From Astrothelium macrocarpum (lineage: Eukaryota; Ascomycota; Dothideomycetes; Trypetheliales; Trypetheliaceae), in contig JAGEMR010000012.1 in NCBI GenBank assembly GCA_021030915.1, forward strand, positions 372,001 through 436,000: DNA of 64,000 bases, given 5' to 3'. Below are positions 12,260 through 22,160 of the stretch, piece by piece; positions within the stretch are counted from its first letter, which is position 1; every line of letters begins with the position of its first letter. Under the pieces are notes generated by a model. It was not told the DNA's origin. It ran no database searches and saw only the letters and a program-made list of their open reading frames with translations. The position numbers and the translations under genes were made by a program.

Positions 12260-12755
12260 ATGATCACCGACCCAGGATCTTTCCCTCTTATTGATATCGA
12301 GAATGACTCCGACCCACAGATTCCTGATCTTATTGCGATCTCTTACATCCAGAGTGCTGGCGATGATCTCGAGGAGGCCTTCACATTGTTTGCAAGCCAA
12401 AACAACTTCCTAGACAGCACAAATGGTGAGTATCATGCACAGCCACAACGTAGAGAGACTGATGTCGTCAGCATGCCGTGACGTGCCACAGGAGTCGCTG
12501 TGGGGCGTTCGGGCGATCCTAGAGCGCGACGATGGTCCTGGAGGGTCTGGGAAGGTATTGGTATCGTGGTGGGATAGCGCTATCCCAAAGTCAAACGTCT
12601 CCACTAAGGCTGGGGGCGAAATATGGGTCCTTTGGGATGGCGTTGAATGGCGTGCGAACAGGGCGTACGATATGAGATGCCCAGGTGCTGGGGGCTGGCT
12701 CCGTGTATGCTGGGACGATGAATGGATCCCTGCGTCTGACATCTGCAGCTTGTAG
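12260..12755 (+). CDS. small orphan protein, possible chromo/Tudor-like C-terminus
   Basis: Two exons, 12260-12425 and 12472-12755, give 149 residues. The intron has donor gtgagt, branch gactgat and acceptor cag; a later cag would break frame. The N-terminal part is acidic with a helical stretch (SYIQSAGDDLEEAFTLFAS) that could be a UBA/CUE-like helix pair. The C-terminal part, VRAILERDD with KVLVSWWDS and later EIWVLWDG, is rich in Trp and beta-like, loosely like chromo-type ILxxR..YLVKW modules. This resemblance is weak. First gene after the recombinase on the same strand. Confidence 0.55.
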
Positions 12756-13027
12756 ATAGACTAGGTTCATTATGAGAGAGCTTCTACAATTGGTTCACGT
12801 GTCGGCGGTCCTTTTGCAGCACATTTCCGCAGGAATGACATCCTTGGGGAACGGATCCCCTTTGGGGGTAAAGAGGTCTAGACACGTGCGTAGGACCTCA
12901 ACTGTGTCTATATAAGTAAGTCTTTCCCCCTCTTCCATACTCGAAGCATTCTCGTGTCCATTTTCTCTGTTCCCTATCACGTGGGCATTCTTTGTTGAAC
13001 CTTATCACGTGGTTATTCTTCTTTGGC

Positions 13028-13815
13028 ATGGCGGACACCCCTATTCTCATCTCTGATGATTCTGATGCAAGCCTCCCACCCCCTACAGAGGTGCTACGAC
13101 GGGGACTCAAGCGAAGACGGCTCGGTAAGATCTTCCCTCCTTTACCCCCTGCTCACTAGTAACTGGGATGATATAGGAAGTTCCATACGGACACGGGAGT
13201 CTTACTCGTGCTCCGGATGTGAGAAAGATCTTCAGACCAGTCAGAGGACATACTGCCTTCAATCGTGCGGTTGTGTGAGTTCTTTCATACCTTAGTCTTG
13301 CCCTCTGTTTGCTTATTATTGAAGATGTACTGTAGCGAATGCGTCACAAAGCCAATTCGCGATTGGCTCAACGCCGAAGCCAGGCCCGAATCTAAGGACG
13401 ACCATATATCTGCAGCCATCGAAATGCTCGACGCATTTACGAGAGCCGAACTGAAACTGACACCTTCGATGAGAAAGCTTTTCCGATGTCAAAAAAGAGG
13501 TCATCCAAAGTGTTCCGATATGATCGAGTTGTACGGTGTTGTGTGCTCAGTGTGTTCTTTGGAGGGCTCACCAAATCGCGCACGTTTGTACTTGCCCTGT
13601 GGTGAGTGGCATTGAAACAGCGTTTTGAAGATATTATTGACACTGGCCCCATAGGACATCCATTTTGTGGAGATCATCTCGACCCCTGGTTCACGATATC
13701 AGGACGGTGGTCGAAAAGAGGATGTCCAATTTGTAGAAAGACCGTTCCGAGGCATGATCCATATTGGTCACAAGATGGCAAATATATTAGGAGTTGGCCG
13801 CGCTCCCTTTTTTAG
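13028..13815 (+). CDS. RING-finger protein, probable E3 ubiquitin ligase
   Basis: Four exons (13028-13124, 13177-13274, 13325-13601, 13655-13815) give 210 residues, all junctions in phase. The N-terminus is acidic and SIM-like (PILISDDSDAS, hydrophobic core followed by acidic residues). A first Cys cluster, CSGCEKD then CGCMYCSEC, is built across an intron. The C-terminal part is RING-like: CSVC, LPCGHPFCGDH and GCPICRKTV, with the C-x-H-x2-C-x2-H core also formed across an intron. The SIM-like start plus RING might indicate a SUMO-linked ubiquitin ligase, but this is inference. It lies 273 bases after the preceding same-strand gene. Confidence 0.72.
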
Positions 13816-14016
13816 CCCTCATCAAACCGCTTGAATTCAGCCTTCATATGTTGTGCACGATTTGAAAACGGATTGTGCCAAAATAGAGATTAACAACTTA
13901 GAGCTGGATTCCGTCCCCCATGGAGATGATTGGGCTTGACCGGACGGGATATGGCGATCAATGATAATGGACGTAATAATAGATATAGCTTTTCTTTTCT
14001 CATAATACCTGAGTAA

Positions 14017-15555
14017 CTACAACTTCCGTTGAATCTTCGCCGACCTGTCACTGCTATTCCTGTGTGACGAGTCTACTTCATCTGTCATAGCGCTGGCAGA
14101 CCGGGCTTTCTTCCACAACTGTGTGATTGGATGCAAGGCTTTCAACGTGTCCCGGATGATCGGCTGCTGGATCTCCCGCAACCACTCGACGATGTTCTTA
14201 ACATGATCCCGGCATCCCTGGATATCCTCTATCTTTGTCAAATAGAAGTTGTCAATGAAGGACATATAGAACGTCTGGTCCTCTGGGTTGTAGTAATGCA
14301 CGTGCATAACGGCCTGTCTCTGATCGAGGGCCACGGAGAAGACGATGGCGTCGCAACTCGATCTAGTTCTATCCGGATCGATTTGATCGAGTATCCATAT
14401 TAACGAGCTGACTCGGTGAAAGCCAGCAGTGGCCAACTGAGCTTCGGCCCCATACAACGTGCCACCGGTGGCTTCAGACTTAGTCTCAAAAAGAAAGGAC
14501 GGAAATAGGTTTTCTCGAGTCGGTTGTGAGTATGGTCGAACCTTCGGATGATCTGCCGTAGCGAGCTCAGCCCGAGTCCAGTTGGACTTGAGAGTAGGCT
14601 GGAAACCCAGATGGTGGTCGGTTTTGGGTGTGATGAGCGAGTAGTCGGTACTGCGAGGTAGTGGCTGAGACGACCACAGAATATCACGTCCGCTCGCAAG
14701 GGCAGGATCGGCGAGATCAAAGAGGGGAGCTGTGATGATCTCGGAGACCGTGGGTTCAGGGCTATCCCAGATCTCTGAGACCTTGCGTCTAACGCTGACT
14801 ACCTCGTCCTTCCCCAGTCTTGGAGACATACGCACTTTACGTACGCATTTGACGAAATCGTCAAGATCGTGTGGTCTCTCGGTACCGAAATTGTCGATAA
14901 CAATCCCATTCATCTTCAATGTTGCACGGTACATAGTGCTCGATGTCTTGAGTCTCTCAGATAACGGCGCCGACCCTGAGACCTGGCTGCTCTCTGCATC
15001 CTGCGACTGTGACATGTGGTCGCCCGCTACTTCTGTTTCAGGAAGTCGCTCAATAGTTGGAGTGATGTCCTCCGCCCCGTCGATATTCAGACTGTCACTG
15101 CCTTGGACCTTCTCTTGAACCAGTCTCGATTGAGCAGTATTATGCAGCCAGCGTTTAATAAACCAAGCTCTTTGATGTTTTGCTGTTCGAGACTCCAAGT
15201 CCGATGGGAATTGACGACAACGCTTGTTAGTGGATGGATCATGATCGGGTTCGTCAAGCCTACGTTTGGAACGCTTCGGTTCTGACTGTGTCCGGCCAGT
15301 TTGTTTATGTGCTTTCGTTTCCGCGTCGAACGGCGTCTGCGGTCGTTGATTGATGTGTTGTTCGAGCGATGTAGTAGTGGGCGTTGGTGTTGGCAGTACC
15401 GATCCCTCTTTCTGAGTCTGTGGACGAATAAGCGACGATGATTCTACTTGTGGACGTTGGTGTTTAGAGGCAGGTTCGTGGGATTCTGAGTCGAATTCGC
15501 GATCTCGTTTGCGAGACTGTTTCATCGGCTTTGATAGTTCATCATTATAGCGCAT
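14017..15555 (-). CDS. DUF7924-type fungal protein, possibly PD-(D/E)XK-like
   Basis: Single exon of 512 residues from MRYNDELSKPMKQSRKR; the frame is open further upstream but without conserved sequence. The first 300 residues are charged, disordered and contain basic nuclear-localisation-like runs. The C-terminal 200 residues fit the DUF7924 pattern: LGFQPTLKSNW, FPSFLFETKSEATGG, then AEAQLATAG, AIVFSVALDQRQAVMHVHYY, and a closing DHVKNIVEWLREI. The FETK segment has the E-x-K spacing of PD-(D/E)XK nuclease folds. DNA cleavage is not shown; several families with this fold are inactive. DUF7924 genes are abundant and variable in Pezizomycotina accessory genomes. Confidence 0.68.
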   Translation of the reverse strand: MRYNDELSKPMKQSRKRDREFDSESHEPASKHQRPQVESSSLIRPQTQKEGSVLPTPTPTTTSLEQHINQRPQTPFDAETKAHKQTGRTQSEPKRSKRRLDEPDHDPSTNKRCRQFPSDLESRTAKHQRAWFIKRWLHNTAQSRLVQEKVQGSDSLNIDGAEDITPTIERLPETEVAGDHMSQSQDAESSQVSGSAPLSERLKTSSTMYRATLKMNGIVIDNFGTERPHDLDDFVKCVRKVRMSPRLGKDEVVSVRRKVSEIWDSPEPTVSEIITAPLFDLADPALASGRDILWSSQPLPRSTDYSLITPKTDHHLGFQPTLKSNWTRAELATADHPKVRPYSQPTRENLFPSFLFETKSEATGGTLYGAEAQLATAGFHRVSSLIWILDQIDPDRTRSSCDAIVFSVALDQRQAVMHVHYYNPEDQTFYMSFIDNFYLTKIEDIQGCRDHVKNIVEWLREIQQPIIRDTLKALHPITQLWKKARSASAMTDEVDSSHRNSSDRSAKIQRKL

Positions 15556-15950
15556 ATTGGAAGAAGGAAGCTGGAGAAGGTGGACAGGAGTGATATAACA
15601 AAATGGGGGATGGTTGAGGGCGCGAAAGCTTTGGCCGCAGGCTAGCCCCACAGTTTTATAACCAATGGCGGCTGCGAAATGATTGGTGTAGGTCAGCTCT
15701 GTTGTTTTCTCATACTGCGAACGTCTATATTTAGCACGCAGATTGGCGGGCACAGTTTCAGAATTCTATTGTAAAAAAGAGAGGTAAGATAGGACAATGA
15801 CTTCTGAATAAGCCGAAAACGAGTATTGTAAATCATGGAACAATTTGGTATTTATGCGTCGAGAATGCGTATCAATTGGTGTAGGATTAGAGAGCGTAGA
15901 GTGTAGGACCTTAGAGCGGATGGGAGGAGGCAACGTACAGGATCAAATTG

Positions 15951-16145
15951 TGTGTAAGATCAAAGAGTACGTAAGGTCAAAGAGCACGTAAGGTCAAAGA
16001 GCACGTAAGGTCAAAGAGCACGTAGGGTCAAAGAGCACGTAGGGTCAAAGAGCACGTAAGGTCAAAGAGCACGTAGGGTCAGAGAGCACGTAGGGTCAGA
16101 GAGCACGTAGGGTCAGAGAGTGCATAGGACTAAAGAGTGCATAGG
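15951..16145. repeat. 17-bp minisatellite, about 10 clear units
   Basis: Head-to-tail copies of a 17-base unit, cacgtaaggtcaaagag, with the variant cacgtagggtcagagag. The middle units are nearly identical. Copies at both edges decay (tgcataggactaaagag and similar) and traces continue from about 15900 to 16260. It lies in the promoter-side gap between the divergent genes starting at 15555 (minus) and 16445 (plus). Confidence 0.9.
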
Positions 16146-16444
16146 ATCAGATTGTTTATGGGGGTGAATCGTGCGTATGATTAGAAAGCGTATAGGGCTA
16201 AGAAGCGCGTGAGATCGGAGAACGCGTAGGGTCAGTGAGTGCGTAGAGATAAAGATATTTTAGGGTAATCAATACCGTAAGGTCAGAAAAAGTATGAGAC
16301 GTGGAGTATTCCATGGACTGAAATCCCCTAGGGCTTTTTTGCTGAGTCAGACTGTCGCCCCAACCTTTCCCACACCGTAACATTACCGTTGCCATCACCA
16401 CCATCATCAACGTTTTCCTCTTCAATGTTCATTGACTACAGAAT

Positions 16445-17646
16445 ATGATGACGCCAGCTCTTGAACTGTATAAGTACTCGTACACAGCGCTCGAAGCGTT
16501 ACAAGCCACGTTGCAACGGCACAGCAGCCACTCGACCAAATTCACTTTACCCGAGCGACCCCGAAACACCTTGGCCAAAGATGCGTATTTAGATAGCGCA
16601 ATCGAAATACTCAGCGTCTCAACTGAATTCCTTTATGATAATGGCGCTTGTTCGAAGACAGAGGCTGTGGAGATCAAAGATGAAATAAATAAAATCGGGA
16701 AGAAAGTGGATGGGCTCGAGGAAATGGTGGATGAAAGACTGAGTAGCCTTGAGAAATGGTTGAACAGTTTTGAGAAAAGGCTGAACAGCTTTGAGAAAAG
16801 AATGGATGATTTTGAGTCGAGAACTAACTGGCGATTCAAAGGGCTGGAAGGCAGGTTTACAAACATGGCCGCACAAGAACCATGGGATGAGATCGTACCT
16901 GTACAATATCATAATGAAGCTGGTGATAATGGTCAACTGTTGAACATCCATCCAGACAAACTTCTTAAGTTATGGCTTCTTCAAAGAGTGCGTCAAAGTG
17001 AGTCAATTGCCTATGCCTACGTGTTTTCATAAACTAATTTTTAATAGAAAATACTTTGACAGCCCTGGTTCGTTTTTATGAAATTGGTGGGTGGGAGAGC
17101 TGGGGATATGAGGAACGGCTTTACTCAGACAGCGACTCAGAATCAGATGAAATTGGCAAAAAGAATGAAACATTGGAAAAGGCGGTAGCAGATTATCCCA
17201 AATGGGCATTACGAGCTCTTTCGAACCGACTTGGTGTCAACTTTGATCGTATGAACAGAAATATGATGACGTGGGAGAAAGATCAAAAGCTCAAAGCAGA
17301 TCAACGAGCTGTTCACAAAAGAAAGCAAGATTCCAAGGATAGGTTTTACGGACACGGTTCAAGCCTGGCCAAGTTCCCAAGAACAGATGACAATCGGGCA
17401 AAGATTGAAAAAGTTGGCCCTCAACAGCGTGACAGCATAACACGTGCAGATCAAATACCTCTTAAAGAGTTGATTGGGAATAACAGTTCAGGCGAATTCA
17501 GGGCCAAACTAAGTTCTGGATCTGGCACCAGAATCATTTGGAAAGCTGCGAGTTCCAACGACGACCAGGAGCGGGATTCACGATCCGCCGAATCAGGAAG
17601 CTCGACAATACCCTATGAAGAGGAAGAGATGGCGAAGATTGACTAA
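16445..17646 (+). CDS. orphan coiled-coil protein
   Basis: Two exons, 16445-16997 and 17048-17646, give 383 residues; donor gtgagt, acceptor tag. Residues 80-140 form a strong heptad coiled coil with internal repetition (two copies of LNSFEKR, then MDDFESR, before WRFKGLEGRF). Exon 2 encodes an acidic Ser/Asp run (YSDSDSESDE) and a polar, disordered tail with charged ends. No known domain is recognised. The layout (helical N-terminal half, disordered C-terminal half, one intron) recurs in other orphans of this segment. Confidence 0.6.
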
Positions 17647-18581
17647 GGTTTATAAGACATGCGTTTGTTCGCAAATTTGTTTTCACCGGAAGCAATATGA
17701 ACGACTTTGGAAAAGCTGGATAAGCAGTTAGATGAGAGTTTACAACGTTGTAAGCGTAATTTGCAGCCAGATTGATCTGATTGTGGAGTCCACGTGCAAG
17801 TCCATGCTCCACCACCGACAGCCCATAGGTATTCAACATGCCAATTGATCCAACAAAACACAACTCAAGAAATATAGGCTTGACTCTCATAACGATATCA
17901 CAATCTTACGGAAAGTGGTCTTGCCGAGCTGACCACATTTCTTATAGATTGGGGGTGAAGACCAATGAAATCTATTATGAAAGCAAATGTGATGAAGAGG
18001 AGGACTGACAGCAAGGACATCGACTGGGTGCTTGGGGTTACGCGAGTACCTGATCAGAACTTGCGCCCCTGCCGTCCTGTGCCGCAGAGGCTTCTACTAT
18101 GCCTAATTGGTAGTTCCGTTGAGCAGCTGATGTGGACTAGGGAAAGCCGTGCTGCAAGGACTTCGGTACGATGTCACATCCCCGAACACACGGGTAGAGA
18201 GGACTGTCATCAATGCCTTGTCCTACTGTAACGAGGATCAGCATAGCACCTTGAGGAGGAATCAGAATTCATTTGAGCAATAGAATCAAGCGGTGTCTTA
18301 TATATTTGTCTGTTTCGGCCTTCTGTTGTTTGACTTCAATACTCTCATTCTCAAATATGGATATTTTCCAAACAGTTATACTGATTACTATTGTGATATT
18401 GTTTGTGTAATACTCTCTTTTCTATTATCAAACTGTAAATTATGATTAAAAGAGCAGGATTGAAAGATGCTTTTGGGATATCACTCATCAGAAAAAAAAA
18501 ATTTTGGTTGTTGTATTGATGTTTTTGATAACAAGCTCACTATGGATCGAAATATAACAGAATCCAACTCTGAGAGAAATC
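17647..18581. other. intergenic, nothing supported
   Basis: About 0.9 kb between convergent genes. An 88-codon frame at 17965-18231 has no partner exon or family resemblance. The second half is AT-rich. Confidence 0.4.
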
Positions 18582-19429
18582 TCACATGCCATAACAAATG
18601 GGTCCATGATTGTAACACTCAAACTCATTACTGTTGTTTCCATTCTTCAGAATCACAAAGGAAGATATGGTTGAAATGCCATTGACAGCATCAGCGATCA
18701 TGAATTGTTTAGCCTCATCAGCATTCACAAACTGTCGAACTCTGTACATTGGTCCAGGAAAGCCATGCTGAAAGTCTGCCTGTTGAAAAAGACAGAATGT
18801 GAGAACGTCGACACTCCATTTGCCAAAAGCGCCACTTATATCAACAGATACCAAGGTTGTTTTCTGATGAGTGTTGCCCAATGGGTCAATGTGTCCCAAT
18901 GGGACGACTTGCCCAGTACTCCAATGCCATTGATCATTGATACTAAAAAGTCCGGGTACTTTAGTGAGTAGCGTTTGAAATGTATGTTTGAGCACATTGC
19001 GAGTCACTATTCCGTTTTGTCGATATCCTTTCAACTCAAATGTTGCTCTTGTTCCATTCTGTTGCTCAAACAAATCAATGGCATTGGAAATCTTTGGCAG
19101 GTTTTCCGAACTCGCTAGTTTGGAGTCAAATGCAGAGTTGAAAGTCAATGGAATCTCTGGAGGTATAGCTTTCGCGGTCCAGACATGGAGAGAGGTTTGT
19201 GGATTCCAACTATCAGCGGTGGGTCTTATTGGTACGCCTTCAAGTTCTAATTCGGTTTGAGCCAACTCCTCCACTTTTGTTTTGAACGTCTGCTATTTCT
19301 TAGATGTTATCTCATTATTTATGAGAGATAACTTACCTCGAATGTGTCTTCTGGATTTCGTATGACTTGCAAAACCTCAGAGTGAGATCTCTCGAGCAAG
19401 ATGACTATCATTGTACATGATTCACCCAT
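18582..19429 (-). CDS. orphan protein, two exons
   Basis: Exon 1 (19429-19337) and exon 2 (19292-18582) give 267 residues starting MGESCTMIVILLERSH. The protein is mixed alpha/beta with a hydrophobic, Gly- and aromatic-rich C-terminal half (FSINDQWHWS, VDVLTFCLFQ, FVNADEAKQF, then a Cys-containing end). No signal peptide or membrane segment is clear. The 44-base intron is nearly filled by an imperfect palindrome (gttatctc ... gagataac). No family recognised; the YRVRQFVNADEAKQF region is faintly like WTWKRFSDRDQAKAA in the gene at 20116, which might mean two diverged members of one family. Confidence 0.5.
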
Positions 19430-19775
19430 CTTATCCTGCTAGTTGAATCTATCAGTGCTCCAACCAATTGATGGCAAGAAGTGCGAGAATACTCAAGACA
19501 TACCATGATGAATGGTGAGATTTGACAACCTTTCATAGTCTTCTGAGGATATTTGGGCAGCTAGAAAGGATTCTTATAGGATTCTGTTAGAATGATCGAC
19601 TGCGTTGGTCAAAAAGAAATGTCTAGAGAATTGATGGCTAGAAGGGTCGATCCCAACAAATCGTGTCAGACATATGCATAGTAAAAACAGGAGCTGGCTA
19701 TTAAGTGGACATCACAGGGGTGGAACGGCTCACGGGAGTGCTCAGCCGGCTGTTGACACACGGAGTCACATTAGT

Positions 19776-19985
19776 TTACATTTGTATATCAGGTTCTAGA
19801 CGTGCAAGGAATCCAATGAGACCTCGTTTATCACCTCGCATTAGCTCATACGCTAAATTCGAATGATCATTGAGATTCTGACATCTCAGCTGTATCGAGC
19901 TTCCTATCTTGACGTGAACCATCTTCATAGATAGTGCTATTGTGCATCGCAAATCTTGTCTGAAACTCGCAATTTTAAGTCCCAC
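19776..19985 (-). pseudogene. fragment like the linker before fungal ankyrin repeats
   Basis: An open stretch of about 69 codons reads GSSIQLRCQNLND, then NLAYELMRGDKRGLIGFLARL and DIQM. The pattern (hydrophobic strand, short loop, G-D-x-x-G-L then FL) resembles the segment just before ankyrin repeats in fungal ankyrin proteins. No ATG start, no ankyrin repeats and no partner exons are seen, so I read it as a remnant. Confidence 0.3.
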
Positions 19986-20115
19986 GAAGCGCGCTAAAAT
20001 TACGCTTATTTATGTGGTATACCTCTTAAACTCTTAGAGACAAGGCTTCATTTATATGTTCATGGACTGATCCTGTAGAGTTTATAAGAGATATAAAAGT
20101 ATAATCATGATTGAA

Positions 20116-20850
20116 CTAACAGTAAACATAGCAACGAAAGATTGTATCATTCTTGGTATGGAAAAACAAAAAACTTTCAAATTTGTCCAGAGATTCGTTT
20201 TGCAAATGTGAAGTGCTTTCAATATACAGAAATCGCAACGAATACCCTTCGGACTTGTCATTTTCCACGGCAGCTTTTGCCTGATCCCGATCTGAGAAGC
20301 GTTTCCATGTCCAAAACTTTCGTGGCGGCTTTCCATGGGGAAGTTTTATGCTGAAAACGAGAACCCAGCTATAACTCTCGTCTGGCAACTCGAGATGCTC
20401 AGGGGGCCAGCACGGCCTATAGTTCTTGTGTAGTTTTCTCAGAAAGTCAAATGCCGTGCACTGGATCTTATCAATAGCCAAACTCGCAATCTGCACCTCG
20501 CAACGCAATTCCACAAATCCGCAAGCCGTCCAGAAAGATTTACTATATCGATTATGCCTTCGTCCGATTGGCTGCTGCTGAAGGAGAAAGACGGTATTCG
20601 GAGACTGGAGCTTGTAGAATGCTGGATCTACACAGAGTACGTTGCATAAACATTCAGTTTTTTGGGTTGTTCCTGGAAGTACTGGTACATCCCAGCACTG
20701 TGGAGACCTGATACATAGCACCAAAGTAGTCCGTCTATCGATCGAAGGCCACCATGTATCTGACGGAATTGGAGTCATTAGGCTCCTGTGTCGGAATTGC
20801 CAAACATCCTTTGAACGTTTTTCGAGCTCTTCATCGATCGAACAAAGCAT
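20116..20850 (-). CDS. orphan protein, 244 residues
   Basis: Intact single frame from ATG at 20850 to a stop at 20116. It is rich in Trp, Cys and Arg and looks like a folded alpha/beta protein: LVLCIRSPQCW, TVFLLQQQPIG, FVELRCEVQIASLAI, then WVLVFSIKLPHGK and the WTWKRFSDRDQAKAA helix. No signal peptide, membrane segment or known domain is seen. Codon use looks coding throughout and no other frame competes. Function unknown. Confidence 0.5.
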   Translation of the reverse strand: MLCSIDEELEKRSKDVWQFRHRSLMTPIPSDTWWPSIDRRTTLVLCIRSPQCWDVPVLPGTTQKTECLCNVLCVDPAFYKLQSPNTVFLLQQQPIGRRHNRYSKSFWTACGFVELRCEVQIASLAIDKIQCTAFDFLRKLHKNYRPCWPPEHLELPDESYSWVLVFSIKLPHGKPPRKFWTWKRFSDRDQAKAAVENDKSEGYSLRFLYIESTSHLQNESLDKFESFLFFHTKNDTIFRCYVYC

Positions 20851-21354
20851 CGAGATTGTTTCCTAAGGTACATCAGCCGATTGGTAAAACCGCTTTTCCA
20901 TCAACTATACTATACCTTTTCAGACTTGCATGAACTGTAGGGAACTCTATGTTTTCGTGTTGGGCAAATTATATCAATGTAATCGGAGGAGTGTTCGAGG
21001 GGAATTACAGTCCGGGACATATTTTCGTTTGGCGTCATTTTGAATTGTTTGTTTTACCCGAGCATATTATGGAATTGTTACTCCAGTCTCCTGGAATCAC
21101 ACGGCGGGTCGTGAGACACTGATGGTAAAGATAGATACAGAAGAACTCATTTTGCAATGAAAAGTATGCGTGACTGTTATTCAATTATGAAAAGTCTATC
21201 TCTGAGGCGGTGAAAGGCTCACTCAATGCGTGTACGAGGTTGTCGATCTGGCTTACGGTGAGATACGGCTGATCAAAGTGGAACAGCTAAGCAGATGTGG
21301 CAAATCAATCCCGAATGAAAATGTAAGTGGGCGGAATGGGTAGCCGCGGGAGTT
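20851..21354. other. intergenic, nothing recognised
   Basis: Non-coding stretch between the orphan gene and the 88-89-bp tandem repeat. No frame of interest. Confidence 0.4.
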
Positions 21355-21835
21355 ATCAGGAATGGGCCTCGGATCTGTACTGGTGAAATTTCATCAAATC
21401 GCCATCCAATGTGAAGCTAATGCGTTGTGGCAGACGCAAGGCGTCAAGAACGGCTCTTAAATGCAGACTAGCGAAGTTTCTTTGAATCACCATCGGATAT
21501 GAAGCTAATGCATCGTGACAGACGCAGAGGCGTCAAGAATGGCTCCCCAATACAGATTACCGAAGCTCCTTCGAATTACCATTCGATACGAAGCTAATGC
21601 GTCGTGGCAGACGCAGAGGCGTCAAGAATGGCTCCCCATTCTGGACTAGCGAAGTTTCCACAAATTACCATCCGAGGTGGAGCTGATGCGTTGCAGCAGA
21701 TATAGGGGGGTAGAAAGAATATCATTACTGCAAATGGGAGCCATTCAGGAATGGCTCCCCAATATGTATTAGCGAAGCTTTATCCAAGTATCATCCGATG
21801 CGGAGCTAATGTGCCGTGGAACGAGACGGATCGCC
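21355..21835. repeat. degenerate tandem repeat, 88-89-bp period
   Basis: The landmark gaagctaatgcg recurs at 21413, 21501, 21590 and (as ggagctgatgcg) 21679, spacings of 88, 89 and 89. A final copy at 21802 follows a 34-base insertion. Within each unit come gcagacgcagaggcgtcaag, then ggctcccca, then actagcgaagtttc. Copies differ at roughly one base in six. No frame runs through the array. The rest, up to 22160, holds no gene. Confidence 0.85.
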
Positions 21836-22160
21836 AATGACCAATAAGCCATCTGATATGTGGACTGCAAGGATGAGGGAGAAACACAGGCTTGCAGCAT
21901 CTGTCTCGTACGGTTCGAGAATGGATCGAGGACGGGGCCACCGGAGCATATGGCAACAATCCGTAGTGGTAGATTAGAAAGAGCTGGTGCCGGGATCTTT
22001 GTTGCTTCGCACCATAGGCCCGCATAGGTAGCAGGACTTGGATGTGGGTTAGGCTGACCCTGAAGAGAACGAAATTGGGTCCCACAGCGTGCCAGTGCGA
22101 TAGCTGAACAGGCACAATCTCTTTTGTTTGACAGAGAGATGCTTTTCGTTGCCTGAAACT

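Noticed and set aside
15900..16260. CRISPR-like array
   Set aside because: Units are head-to-tail 17-mers without unique spacers, in a fungal nuclear context; it is a minisatellite.
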